Shown piece by piece: positions 45,238-54,770 of a stretch of 64,000 bases of DNA (within the stretch, counting starts at the first letter, position 1; every line of letters begins with the position of its first letter). The stretch spans positions 1,054,001-1,118,000 of the forward strand of contig ML986578.1 of NCBI GenBank assembly GCA_010094045.1, read 5' to 3'. The notes under the pieces are model-generated. The model searched no databases. It saw only the letters and a list, made by a program, of their open reading frames with translations, and had not been told where the DNA came from. The position numbers were made by a program, and so were the translations under genes. The DNA is from Lojkania enalia (lineage: Eukaryota; Ascomycota; Dothideomycetes; Pleosporales).

Positions 45238-46261
45238 GGCTACGACGAATACGAATTGCCGTCAGCGAGAGTTCAGGTGCGTGGGTGCGTTGTGGCGTTA
45301 ATAGAGGACGAAAGGTTGAGTTGTAGGACAGGGTGGGTGACGATGCTGGTCGAAATTATGACCAGGATCAGCTGAAACGCGTCTCGCACTTTGTTTACAA
45401 GCAGACGAGTTTGTTGTTTCAAGGTTAAATGAATGTTGACGGGCACTCACAGCAACTGTGTCAATGCGACTGTTCCTCAGTAGATGGGCATGGCGATGTG
45501 TTCTCTTGCGCGCGGGGTGGTCAGTCGGTGAAGACAGGGAGAAATATTCCCCTGAGCGCCAGCAGCGACCAAGTCCCTTCTGAGCCAAAACAAGCGCCAA
45601 GCCCAGAATCGATACGATAGCCCCGGCACAACTCAGATTCCACCTCGACCACGATAGAGCAATATTATTGAATAAAAGATTTTTTTTCCCTTCAGACACT
45701 CAGAAACCTGTGCAAACAAAGCTGGTGACAGCTTTCAAGTTGGAGCCTAACGGTTGCCGACGTCAGACTTCTGGTTAAATGCGTTCATTTTGGTATTCCC
45801 ATGCGGGAAAAGGCAGTTTGATGGCGTTCACCAATCATAACGCACTATGACTTACATTTCGTCACAATTAGCGGGCATGCGACCAATAGCGCAGGGATTG
45901 CCATGGCGAATCATTGGAGGGGCTCAATAAAAGAGGAATTCTGCATCGCTATGAGAAGTCTGCTTCGGACCAAGTTATCAAGTCATATTGTTCGTCAAAC
46001 ACAAAGTTTAATGTTTAGAGAATGGACTCTCGACGCGAATGAAATGACCTGGGCCATTGTCCAGATTCAGGCATGCCATCTATCCATACCGTAATATCTA
46101 CGTAAACCGCCAGTCATGAAAGAAGATTTCACCATCGAAGGCAAACATCGGACACATCAGCTACTAGCCGTTCCCACTATCTCCTAGCCCGCCTCCATAT
46201 TACCCAAGGGTTACAATACTTGTCAAGCAGCAAGGCCGTCAGCATAGAGCCGATAACATCT
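45238..46261. other. Intergenic stretch, 1 kb
   Basis: It holds the upstream region of the disordered-protein gene, including a CCAAT pentamer near 45883. Frames at 45298-45699 and 45903-46094 have no domain. The left part is probably leader sequence. Confidence 0.4.
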
Positions 46262-46636
46262 CTAGCCGCACTTGTGCCGGCCTTGGCTCTCATGGCACTG
46301 CTTTGGGTCGACTCTAAAATCCCAGTATCTTCATCAGAGTGAGATCTATACTTACGTACCTGAACTCGCAGATCTTGTACATAGTGATGTCAGTGCATGG
46401 GGCCACCAGCCGTACTTCGAAGATTTGGTTTTAGACGCGTCGTTTAATGCGAGTTAAAAGGACAGGAGATAGAATGAGAGAAGCAGGCAACGTGCCTTCA
46501 TGTATTGATCGAAGAAGTATTCACAGTGCTCGTATTCGTCGATTTCAGTAGTTACCTTGTCCGGCTGCTCGTCGGGGACGGAGTTGGCGATGATGACGCC
46601 CAAGATGGCTACAAAGAAGAAAAGGCTAAGCTTCAT
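46262..46636 (-). CDS. Small secreted cysteine-containing protein, 83 aa
   Basis: Three short exons, 46636-46492, 46414-46360 and 46313-46262, close in phase to 83 residues and a stop. The signal peptide is strong (MKLSLFFFVAILGVIIANSV). The mature part begins PDEQPDKVTTEIDEYEHCEY and contains five Cys: one at HCEYFF, one at VAPCTD, one at KICEF, one at KQCHES and one in the last triplet KCG. Intron 2 has a strong donor (GTACGTAAG) and is 46 nt. Intron 1 (77 nt) uses a weaker GTTGCC donor, so that join is the main doubt. Size, signal and Cys content fit small secreted proteins of fungi, some of which are effectors, but nothing here shows that role. I know no family match. Confidence 0.6.
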
Positions 46637-47913
46637 GAAGATGAGAGTTGGAGTTGACGTGTTGATTTAGGTATCGGAGAATGAGCTAATGAAAGTTGGA
46701 ATAGTTGGTTCGTTGAAGCAAGACTGTGGAAGAAGTGGACGATCTTGATGGAGGAAGTCGAAGAGTTCATATAAGCAGTCAATAGTGGGGGCTCCGGGGG
46801 ATTGAAAGTAGCAGGTATCCACGTGCCCAGATTTCCTTATCTTTCTCACTCTCCTGGATTTCAGCTCTGTCATCTTCCCTCCAAGATAATTTTACTCGGA
46901 TCACAGTCTCAATGCAAGTGCTCGGTAACCAATTCTAAATACGGGACAGAAACTCGAAACAACCATGAGAGAGTGAGGAATAACGGCTAGGGTTGATTTA
47001 TTCAATTTCTCCATGCAGTGCAAAAAATATGGAACTCTAGTACTGGCATTCCGCGAAGGCGTAGCCTAATGAAATTACCCTCAGCCTACCAGCTATAGTC
47101 AGGAGGTCATGTTTGAGGCTGATCTCCATTTATGGTTCATACCGACTTGTCTACACCGCCCACATGTTTAGCTCTATAGGTTATCACTGTTGTTAATTTT
47201 ATGTATAATGCTAAATTTGTCGAAATGGTCAAGAGAAAGCATGGTATTACTTCTATAACTTGTTAGACCATGCTCAAAGATAGCAAGAGCTTCTTTTGGT
47301 TGTGTATTCCAATTAATATTTCCGGGCGAATAATATAAGATTGACATATTGTTTTCCATTTGATACGGAGACGCCGTTCAAATTACAAAGGTCGATAAAA
47401 GAGGGTGTAAATGCTAAGCAAGGAAGGGTTTGAATCTCTGCCCTCCTTTTTACATAGGACTCACCGATGGTAGACCGAACAGTTGTACAATGGCCTATGA
47501 AGAGGCTGTCTCTCATATGAGCTTCCATGCATAGCCTCTTTTTGTTTTCCCTCCTCGTTCGGTTCTATTTCCGAGAAAATTTTTGCCAATTCCTCGTACT
47601 TTAATAAACTGGGCCGATCAAATAGAAAGTGAATCAGAAAGCGGGGTCAACCAGCAAGGAATTTCACAATTGACTACGTTATGCGGAGCTTCCAAGGTCG
47701 GGTTATTCATCCATTCATCTTAGTAGAGGGTATCAGAAAATCTAAAACGAAAATCCGTCATTCAACCATCTCCANNNNNNNNNNNNNNNNNNNNNNNNNN
47801 NNNNNNNNNNNNNNNNNNNNNNNNNNNNNNNNNNNNNNNNNNNNNNNNNNNNNNAAAAAAAAAAAATATCACTAGCACCGCAGAACAGAGATTTTGGCTA
47901 TAACACCCAACAA
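46637..47913. other. Intergenic region including assembly gap
   Basis: It contains the promoter of the small secreted protein, with CACGTG at 46820-46825. Frames at 46667-46990 and 47174-47528 lack domains. The gap lies at 47775-47854, and beyond it sequence runs to the 3' end of the next minus-strand gene. Confidence 0.4.
47775..47854. other. Assembly gap (80 N)
   Basis: Eighty consecutive N, directly followed by a run of twelve A (47855-47866). The homopolymer is the likely cause of the break. True length and content are unknown. Confidence 0.99.
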
Positions 47914-49053
47914 TCAGCTATAAATATCTCTCCTCTCTTTCATTACCTCCTCAATATCCTCATCAACCTCGATCTCCTTATCGCTATGCTCCTTCCACAC
48001 GTGGTCCACCAAAGACCTAACATCCCTACACACCGTATCCTCCTCCCTAAACTTGGAGCATAGCACGCATGCAAAGCCCCCTCCATCTCTATGAGACTTA
48101 ATCACAAATCGATTCCCAATCACAAAAACCCTATCCTGGTCCCTCCGCCGGCTTCTCGTATCTTCGCTAACGATCTCCCAGGCATTGCCCAACTTAATTG
48201 GGATGTGGCAGCGGCAGAATGGACAGCAGCCATCGCCATCGGGCTTGTAGTCATCGGCTAGGGGTTGGAGAGGGTCGTTTTGGAGGTCCTGAGCATAAAG
48301 GCAAAAGATACTGGAGTGGGTTCTCCGGCGACTTCGGCTTCTGGATCGGCCGCGGCGCTCGAGGACGACTTCGCTCATTTTTCTAGTAAGGGTTGGAGCC
48401 GTTGGGAAGATAACGCCCTCAGCAGATAGCTGTGTGCGAAGCGTCTTCAAGGTGTAGGTTGCCGTGTCTCTGGCATGTTCTGCGGTTTCGTATAACTTGC
48501 CGGAGTGATATCTGACGTCGTGTCGGTCTGGTTCACGGCCTGAGGAGGTAAGCCGAAATGTAGCGATGATGATTTGTTGCATTGAGATGATTGCAGTCTG
48601 AAGCTGATTCTGCGCAAGAGCTAGCAGATACCGTCAGTCCCTACTCACGATGGAGTCCACAAAAATGGACTTCAGATATCGCTTACGGTCACCTGATCCT
48701 GCAAACCTCTCCCCAAGTGTATGATACCCATCTTCGAACGCCTTCTTGACCTCTTTCCTCAATTCAAAGAAATCGTCGATTTTCCTTTCGACAGAATCAT
48801 CGTCCGTCCTGCCTCGGCTTCTGCTTCTACCACGTAGCACACGCCGTCCGCCGTCATCTGTACTCGACTCCTGTTCATAGTATACCGAACTATGTCGCAA
48901 TGGTCGGGATGCATTCAAACTCCGGTATAAATCGCTTGCAGTGACGAATGATTCTTTCAAGGTATCAACGAGCGCCTTGATAGTAGGTGAATCCACGGTG
49001 GGACCTGCAAGCTCTACGCGACTAGATTTCCTGCTGATGATGGCTCGGCTCAT
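47914..49053 (-). CDS. Arg/Ser-rich protein with C-terminal Cys/His clusters, 357 aa
   Basis: Exons 49053-48687 and 48620-47914 (66-nt intron) close in phase. I do not recognise the family. The N-terminal half is helical in character (SPTIKALVDTLKESFVTASD, DDFFELRKEVKKAFEDGYHT), with an Arg/Ser-rich patch RRVLRGRSRSRGRTDDD. After the intron there is LAQNQLQTAIISMQQIIIA, then another Arg/Ser patch (RRGRSRSRSRRRTHSS). The C-terminal part holds paired cysteines in CCPFCRCHIP and CVLCSKFREED and ends with VDHVWKEHSDKE. The order C-x2-C ... C-x2-C ... H-x4-H could bind zinc. The RS patches hint at RNA or nuclear work, without proof. The start at 49053 is the first ATG. Confidence 0.7.
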
Positions 49054-50111
49054 GGTGTCAAGATTTCTATCTGCAAGTCTGTCTTGATAAATATAAACTT
49101 CATATCTGCCTCAAAGGGACGCAAAGATAACCATGAAACAGGCCAGGTGTCAAAGCTGCGGTGTAGGTGAAGCTTCGCCTCACAGTTTCGCACGTATGTC
49201 AATAACTGCAGTCCATAATAAAATCTGACACCGACTGGCTAGGTAGGCCGTCATGTTCGCTAGTCAGACGTGACCTGCAAGTGTTGCATTAGATTCGCAT
49301 GCGGCGTCTCAGCTGCCGGGCCGGGCAAATTGCGACGCGAAGCTTACGAGGTGCAGGGTAATTTTGGCCTCTGCGACGAACACGTGGAGACAATGTTTTA
49401 GTGCCAGGTCAGAGGGTAGTTTTCGCGGCTATACTCAAGTTCATAGATGATTGAACATATCTCTTTGTGTCTACTTTGTGTACATGTTCGAGTTGCAGAA
49501 AATGGTGACTGCCGAGATGGGATCCGGTTTGTGAGTCACTAGCTGAGATGTCGAATGCGAGGCGGACTCAGGTACTACGGCCCTTTATTACTGCCGCCTA
49601 GCTTTCGGCATCAGCCGGTGAGCCCTATATAGTGGCATACTAGAATGACCGGTGAGACTTTTCTAGGATAAAATCTCTTCCGTGGATTTTAATCGTTCGC
49701 TTCGGTTATCCAGCCTTAATGTCGGAAGATACAGAGGTATGGTTACGAAAGCCCAAGGTTCAGCCATAATTGATCGCTAAATATGCTCTGTTCGTATTCC
49801 AGAATCGTAGGTAGTGAGTCTAAGCTAGACTTTGATTTTAAATATTCATTATGAGTCGATGCCTTCCAACACTGCTCGAAGTGGCATTGAGATGGTAAAT
49901 CTAGACTCCCGTAACGAATTTAAGAGCTGCACGAGTCTTGTGGTAAGGCTCGATAATTCTTAAAAAAAAAAAAAAAAGGGGCGGGGGGGTTCCCGCCCCT
50001 AAAGAGAATTACTTGCCGAATTCTCTTAGCACGTAGCTGAGTACATACAACAATATACTTGCCGTCGATTCTACGTCAAAACTCAGCGACTACCATCGTT
50101 TCCCCGTTTCC
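49054..50111. other. Intergenic stretch, 1 kb, with A run and hairpins
   Basis: No gene is supported. CACGTGGAGAC at 49381-49391 matches 28927-28937. Near the right end an A run (49962-49977) is followed by two inverted repeats, described separately. Confidence 0.45.
49978..50027. repeat. Two adjacent perfect inverted repeats after an A run
   Basis: Right after sixteen A (49962-49977) comes GGGGCGGG (49978-49985), a six-base loop, and its complement CCCGCCCC (49992-49999). Two bases later AAGAGAATT (50002-50010), an eight-base loop and AATTCTCTT (50019-50027) follow. Both stems are perfect. They lie about 85 bp beyond the lipase stop codon and could be in its 3' UTR or mark the edge of an inserted element. 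Confidence 0.7.
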
Positions 50112-51192
50112 CTAAGCCCCTCTTCCGCCAAGTAACTCTTTGACAGCACATCCCGCGATCCTATTGAAATACCACAAATGGGCGGCAACATCCGTGACCA
50201 GCCACGCTCCATTGCCCTTAAATATGTTCACACTCCCATCATACACCTTGATGTCTCCGGAAGTCACTGACTTTAAATTCGTCTTCTCAATATAGTACTC
50301 GGGGCTAATGTGAACATAGCTCATTGCAAGGGGCGGAAGCCGTGGGACGGGATCGTTCCAGTGTGTGATGCGATAATTGCCGCCAGGTTGTTTAGTAATG
50401 TAATCGCTGAGTTTGGAACTTGCAATTCTTGGAGCGCCGAAGGTATAGAGTGCTACGGTGTATCCTTCATTCCGGAGTTGAGCTGCAGCAAGAGTCGCGA
50501 TGGCACCGCCGAGCGAATGTCCTGTTGTTGCAACACTGTATCCGGGATTTGCAGCGCATGCATTTTTGACAGCTTGGAGGACTTCGTCGCGGGCTTGGCT
50601 CCATGAGCGCCAGAAGCCGGAATGCGCAGAGCAGCCGGAACATATGTCGGTGTTCACGGCTTTTATGTCCAGATTTGCCATCCAATTCTCGATAGATGAT
50701 GACCCCCTAAAGGATACGATGATTTGCCGGTTGGTGTTGTCGAGGGCTACGAAGCCTGTTACATCTGTATTTCCCTTACTATATAGTATTAGCTTGTATC
50801 CTGTTGAAATTGAGTTGAGAAATCGGAGAGTAACAGATTTGATATACATCAATGTGGGCTATGTAAATTCGTCAGGAGCGTTCTACGCGTACCTAAACTC
50901 AGCTAGAGAATTTGTAGTAGCTGATTCCACTAGCGGACAGCTCCCCGACGAGCAAGTAATCTTATCGCCAGGCGAATTGAAGTTATTTCCACAATAGGCC
51001 GCCGAAGCATACTGCTCCATCAAATTAAACGCAGAGAGCATGTTAGATGTAATCTTCACAGCTACTCGAATTAGAATAAGCATTGACACGGGGTAAAGGA
51101 GCCCGCATGCCTCGTTCCTCCACGATCGGAGCAGCAACACTGAGCCCCACAGCGAGCGAGCTCACCACTAACACAAATAGAAAGGAAGTCAT
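50112..51192 (-). CDS. Secreted class 3 lipase (Rhizomucor-lipase-like)
   Basis: An alpha/beta-hydrolase triacylglycerol lipase, secreted. Best model: exons 51192-51124, 51053-50893 and 50778-50112, giving 298 residues, the usual size. The signal peptide is MTSFLFVLVVSSLAVGLSVA. Exon 2 gives SAFNLMEQYASAAYCGNNF and CSSGSCPLVESA. Exon 3 opens with SKGNTDVTGFVALDNTNRQI and IVSFRGS, the oxyanion strand, followed by TTGHSLGGAIA (Ser near 164), WNDPVPRLPP (Asp) and VAAHLWYF (His), so the triad is complete. The 5' side is uncertain: after the signal the open frame continues to a stop, and only a weak GTGGAG donor at 51123 links it in phase to exon 2. A GC-AG intron or a real frame error are alternatives. 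Confidence 0.88.
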
Positions 51193-52044
51193 TGAAAGGA
51201 GCGTATCAAAAAAGGGCGACACGTAAAGAATGACGGAAGACCAACGGGCTCGCCAGCCGTCTGCAGCCCTTAGGGTAGCCTTTTCACCATGATATATCCC
51301 ATTTCATATCCAGACGTGAAGAGGGCAAAGAGGCTTGCAGAAACGAAGCACAAAACTAACTCTTAGCACGGCTCCCAAAACAGAAAGGAAAGTGGTGACG
51401 GGAGCGCCACAGTTCTTCCGCTCCGTTCCAGGCTTTTGTATAGTGTTCAGTTCTGGACAATTACTGGTTGGGTATGGTTGCTTGGGGCTGGCTTTGCCTG
51501 TAAGCTTGATCGCTGTATATATGAATGTACGTAAGGCTATTCGTCAGTAAGGAATGTGACTTGCGATAGCTCGGCGGCTCAGAGCTTCAAGGAGAAGGGT
51601 GTGACGGGGGCTATCTTGGTCCCGCTACCATGGCTGAAGACTTTATGGAAAGATGCATGTGTTCGTTTTGGCCTGTGGGATATATGGATTCTAGAGAAAT
51701 GGTTTGTTGGTGGGGGAAATGAGGAGGTTGAATTGGGAGGTGGTGGCTTCGCGCTATGTTCGGATGAGGCATGGTGTATTTTTGGTTCATCACTAGCCTA
51801 CTTTCGGTCGAACTCTGAATGGCATGTTCCCCGTCTCCTCATGTTGTCTATTGTGAAAAGTCGCGGAATTATCTCATTGATTCTTTATCTTTGTACGAGA
51901 AGCTTCGGTTTTGTGCTCAAAAATCTATGTCCCATCATTTGCTTATTCACAACAATGACGCAAACCCTACTTTATCGATAAGAAGACCGCTTATTCCGTC
52001 ACTGCGCCATCAAACCACCACTCTCGATTAACAAAGCATGGAAT
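51193..52044. promoter_or_regulatory. Divergent region between lipase and Rdx-family genes
   Basis: It holds both promoters. Frames at 51335-51550 and 51556-51981 have no domain and biased, non-coding-like composition, and I leave them out. Confidence 0.4.
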
Positions 52045-52679
52045 ATGGCATCAACGCAAAATTCTCCAGTCGCACTACCGCGAGTCGCGATCACATATTG
52101 CACGCAATGCCGTTGGATGTTAAGAGCCGCTTATGTACGTCTTCCATTCACCAAGCTCTCCTAAATCCATCAACTAATCCTCAAAGTTCGGCCAAGAATT
52201 ACTGTCAACATTTGGCACGCAAATTGGTGAAATAGCATTGATACCTGCAACTGGAGGTCTGTTCCAGGTGGAACTTGTGAGGCAGTTCTTTCGTGTTCTA
52301 CTTATCTGTAGGCTAAGTCTGATCAGATATATATACCACTGTCGGAATCCGAGAATGCAGACGTTGAAGCTAAGAAAGTGCTATTATGGGATAGGAAAGC
52401 TCAGGGTGGCTTTCCAGGTGCACTTGACCCTAGATCTGGTATGCAAATATGCTTACTTGAGTAGAAACCAAGGTCCTAAAACAACTCGTTCGGGATCACA
52501 TTGACCCGAGTAAGAACCTAGGTCATTCGGATAAGAATGGGAAGAAGAAGGGTGAACGCGACGAGGCGGAAGAGACACGAGACTTGAAGGCAAAAATTAC
52601 GAAACCAGATCGGTCTGAGTCGAATAAGGAACACATCAAGAAGAACCCGGACGGAACGATATGTGAGGACTGTAGATGA
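52045..52679 (+). CDS. SelT/SelW/SelH (Rdx) family protein, Cys form
   Basis: Rdx proteins have a thioredoxin-like fold and a CxxC or CxxU redox pair. Four exons (52045-52134, 52187-52276, 52312-52417, 52465-52679) give 166 residues. The start reads MASTQNSPVALPRVAITYC; the redox pair is CTQC at residues 19-22 with Cys in both positions, so no selenocysteine is needed. WMLRAAYFGQELLSTF and IGEIALIPATGGLFQVEL follow, then KKVLLWDRKAQGGFP and ETKVLKQLVRDHIDPSKNLG, all family landmarks. The tail is Lys/Glu-rich and ends CEDCR. Introns 1 and 3 are normal. Intron 2 would be only 35 nt, very short for a fungus; using GTGGAA at 52268 makes it 44 nt and drops three residues. The gene is easily missed because the coding frame is broken into short pieces. 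Confidence 0.82.
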
Positions 52680-53439
52680 GATTTCTTCTACAAACTCTAC
52701 ATAATCTAGTGGATAATCGTCATGGAATTTAAACATCCAAGCTAGATATATCATCTCACAGTGGCGGCGCAGCTTGATACTAAAACCAAGTCCTTTCGTG
52801 AGGTCTCCCACAGACACGTGAATGGAGAATCGAATCTCAAAACCAAAGTAATAGCTCCAGAGGGATTTTCAGCCGCACTAAGTCCGCAATCATGCTGTCT
52901 CATCCAATTCTTTACTCTGTTGTCGCTTCCAGCGCCAGCCCAAGGTTGTTCCTTCGCCAGTCCACAAACGACGCACCTTCTTCAACAAGCGAATATCGAC
53001 ACGATGGATATGCTTCCGGAGACCTCTGACTTCTTCAGTAACCTCGCCAAGCTTCTTATCAATTTCAGTCTGAGCTCCCATAACACGGCGCTATGGTTCT
53101 CGGTCGTTCCCTCCTATGCAGGAACCGATATTGTAGTAGCCATCATTGTTTGGCGGACCAAGGGAATCACTGCACGTTGATTTATAGCCGGCGGACTATG
53201 TATAATACTAAGCTCGTTATTATGCTAGAATGCCGGCTTTTGACGAAATAACGCTAGGCGGTTATTTGGTAGACTTCAACTCCTATTCAGCATTAGACCT
53301 TAGTATCTTTACTCTACCATACATACCATATGACTCGCAGAGAGACTCAAGCTGCATAAGTCGGCCGCTTAGGTAGTATGATCTAGCAGGCGACGTCTGC
53401 ATGGTGGTTCTCCAGGGGCAAGTTAGTCCATCCAATGTC
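52680..53439. other. Gene-poor spacer
   Basis: Frames at 52761-53180 (+) and 52518-52817 (-) overlap and have no domain. The sequence may already be part of the decayed region to the right. Confidence 0.35.
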
Positions 53440-54770
53440 TCCGTGTAGTATTGCATCCTTTGCTAGGAATGCTAGGCCACCGGATGCAATACATAAAAGC
53501 AACATATTTTTTCAACTCTACCAAAGTCTACGAGGTCGAGGTTTGGCCGTGTACTATGTGGGGAAGATAATTCCCAGAATAACGTCCGTCGTTTGGACGC
53601 AGGTCTTGACGTCTATTAGACTATTTGTAAGTCGTTCAAGTTGGTTGCGAACTTCTTTCTTTTCCCATAGTAATCATTGCCGACTCCTTGATCTTTTCCC
53701 TAGCGCAGGCTGCTTTACCTTCATGAAACGCGCAATATCCACTACGGTTTAAAGAACTAGGAGCCGAATTTCGCTTCCTCTATCCACATATTTAGCAACA
53801 GAGTCTATGGGGAGGTTAGCCTCATTATCGTTAGCGGTTATAAACATACTAATACTCCAAGAAGCAAACCTCCATCAATTTGCTTCCCATTGCTCGAGTA
53901 GTCCAGAAGTCCCAACAAGATCGCGCACAGCGCTCTCGAAAAGATCATAGTCAGGGTATTTTGCCCACTGGTAGATGGTCTTACCCTGGTCATTCTACTG
54001 AGCGACGTAGCCTCGCAGCGCCGACACTTGTGCATCTACATCTTCCATGCAACGGAGCACGTGGATAATTCCCAGGATGAGATACTTTATCTTAAAAGAC
54101 AGTTATCACATAAAGACATCATTGCCTAAGCGTAGCGGGACTCTTACGTCTTTAGTAAGGGCTTCCGGGTTTGGCGCTCGCTCTGCATTTTGGCTACCGT
54201 CCATGTTGAAAACTTCACTAGGCCCATATTATCGCCTGCGATTTCTTCAGCGTTAACGGAACGTGACGGCGGATAATATGTTTTGTTCATAAATAACTTA
54301 GAGAAATCTTTAAATGTGACCGGATCGACGAGCTTTGGCTCGTCAAGAACGATCCCGCCTCTAGGGCTTAGTGGTTGAGTATCGCTCGTTCCTGTTCTAT
54401 CAACCTCTTATATTGGAGGAAGCTTGACCCGTGCCTTCGCATTGCCACTGGCGCTCGGTGAAATGGGGTCCTGAGCAGCGCCACCGTCAGGTTCGTACTG
54501 CGTTTCCTCGTCGCCGGTTTCGGGGAGTTAAAAAGAATTCTCGAAAATTTCCTGGAGGGGTGAGTCACTGTTGGCGGAGGAACTCGCGGCACTGACCGCG
54601 ACAATGCCCTCATTGTCGGAGTCCTCATTTTCCATAGCCGTGGATGAAGGGCTAAACAAATAATCTCGCATTTTCTTAAACGTCTTAGGCTAAGAATGAT
54701 GGCATGGGTTACGACCAAGCAGTGAAATATCATCCCCCAAGTCAGAATTCTGTCGCTTCTCAGGGTCCAT
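53440..54770 (-). pseudogene. Decayed gene with many premature stops
   Basis: From an ATG at 54770 one frame keeps coding character for over 600 nt (MDPEKRQNSDLGDDISLLGR, ENEDSDNEGIVAVSAASSS, LDEPKLVDPVTFKDFSKLF) but is interrupted by stops after CHHS, NSF, LPPI, LLKT and ESRYA. After a frame change near 54060-54120 (intron or indel) it continues with EDVDAQVSALRGYVAQ, stop, NDQGKTIYQWAKYPDYDLFE, and LVGTSGLLEQWEAN, stop, WRFASWS. The stops are TAA, TAG and TGA in places where Gln or Arg codons would fit, as expected from C-to-T change. The right-hand end of the decay is unclear. I do not recognise the family. It was probably an intracellular protein of 400 or more residues. Confidence 0.7.
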
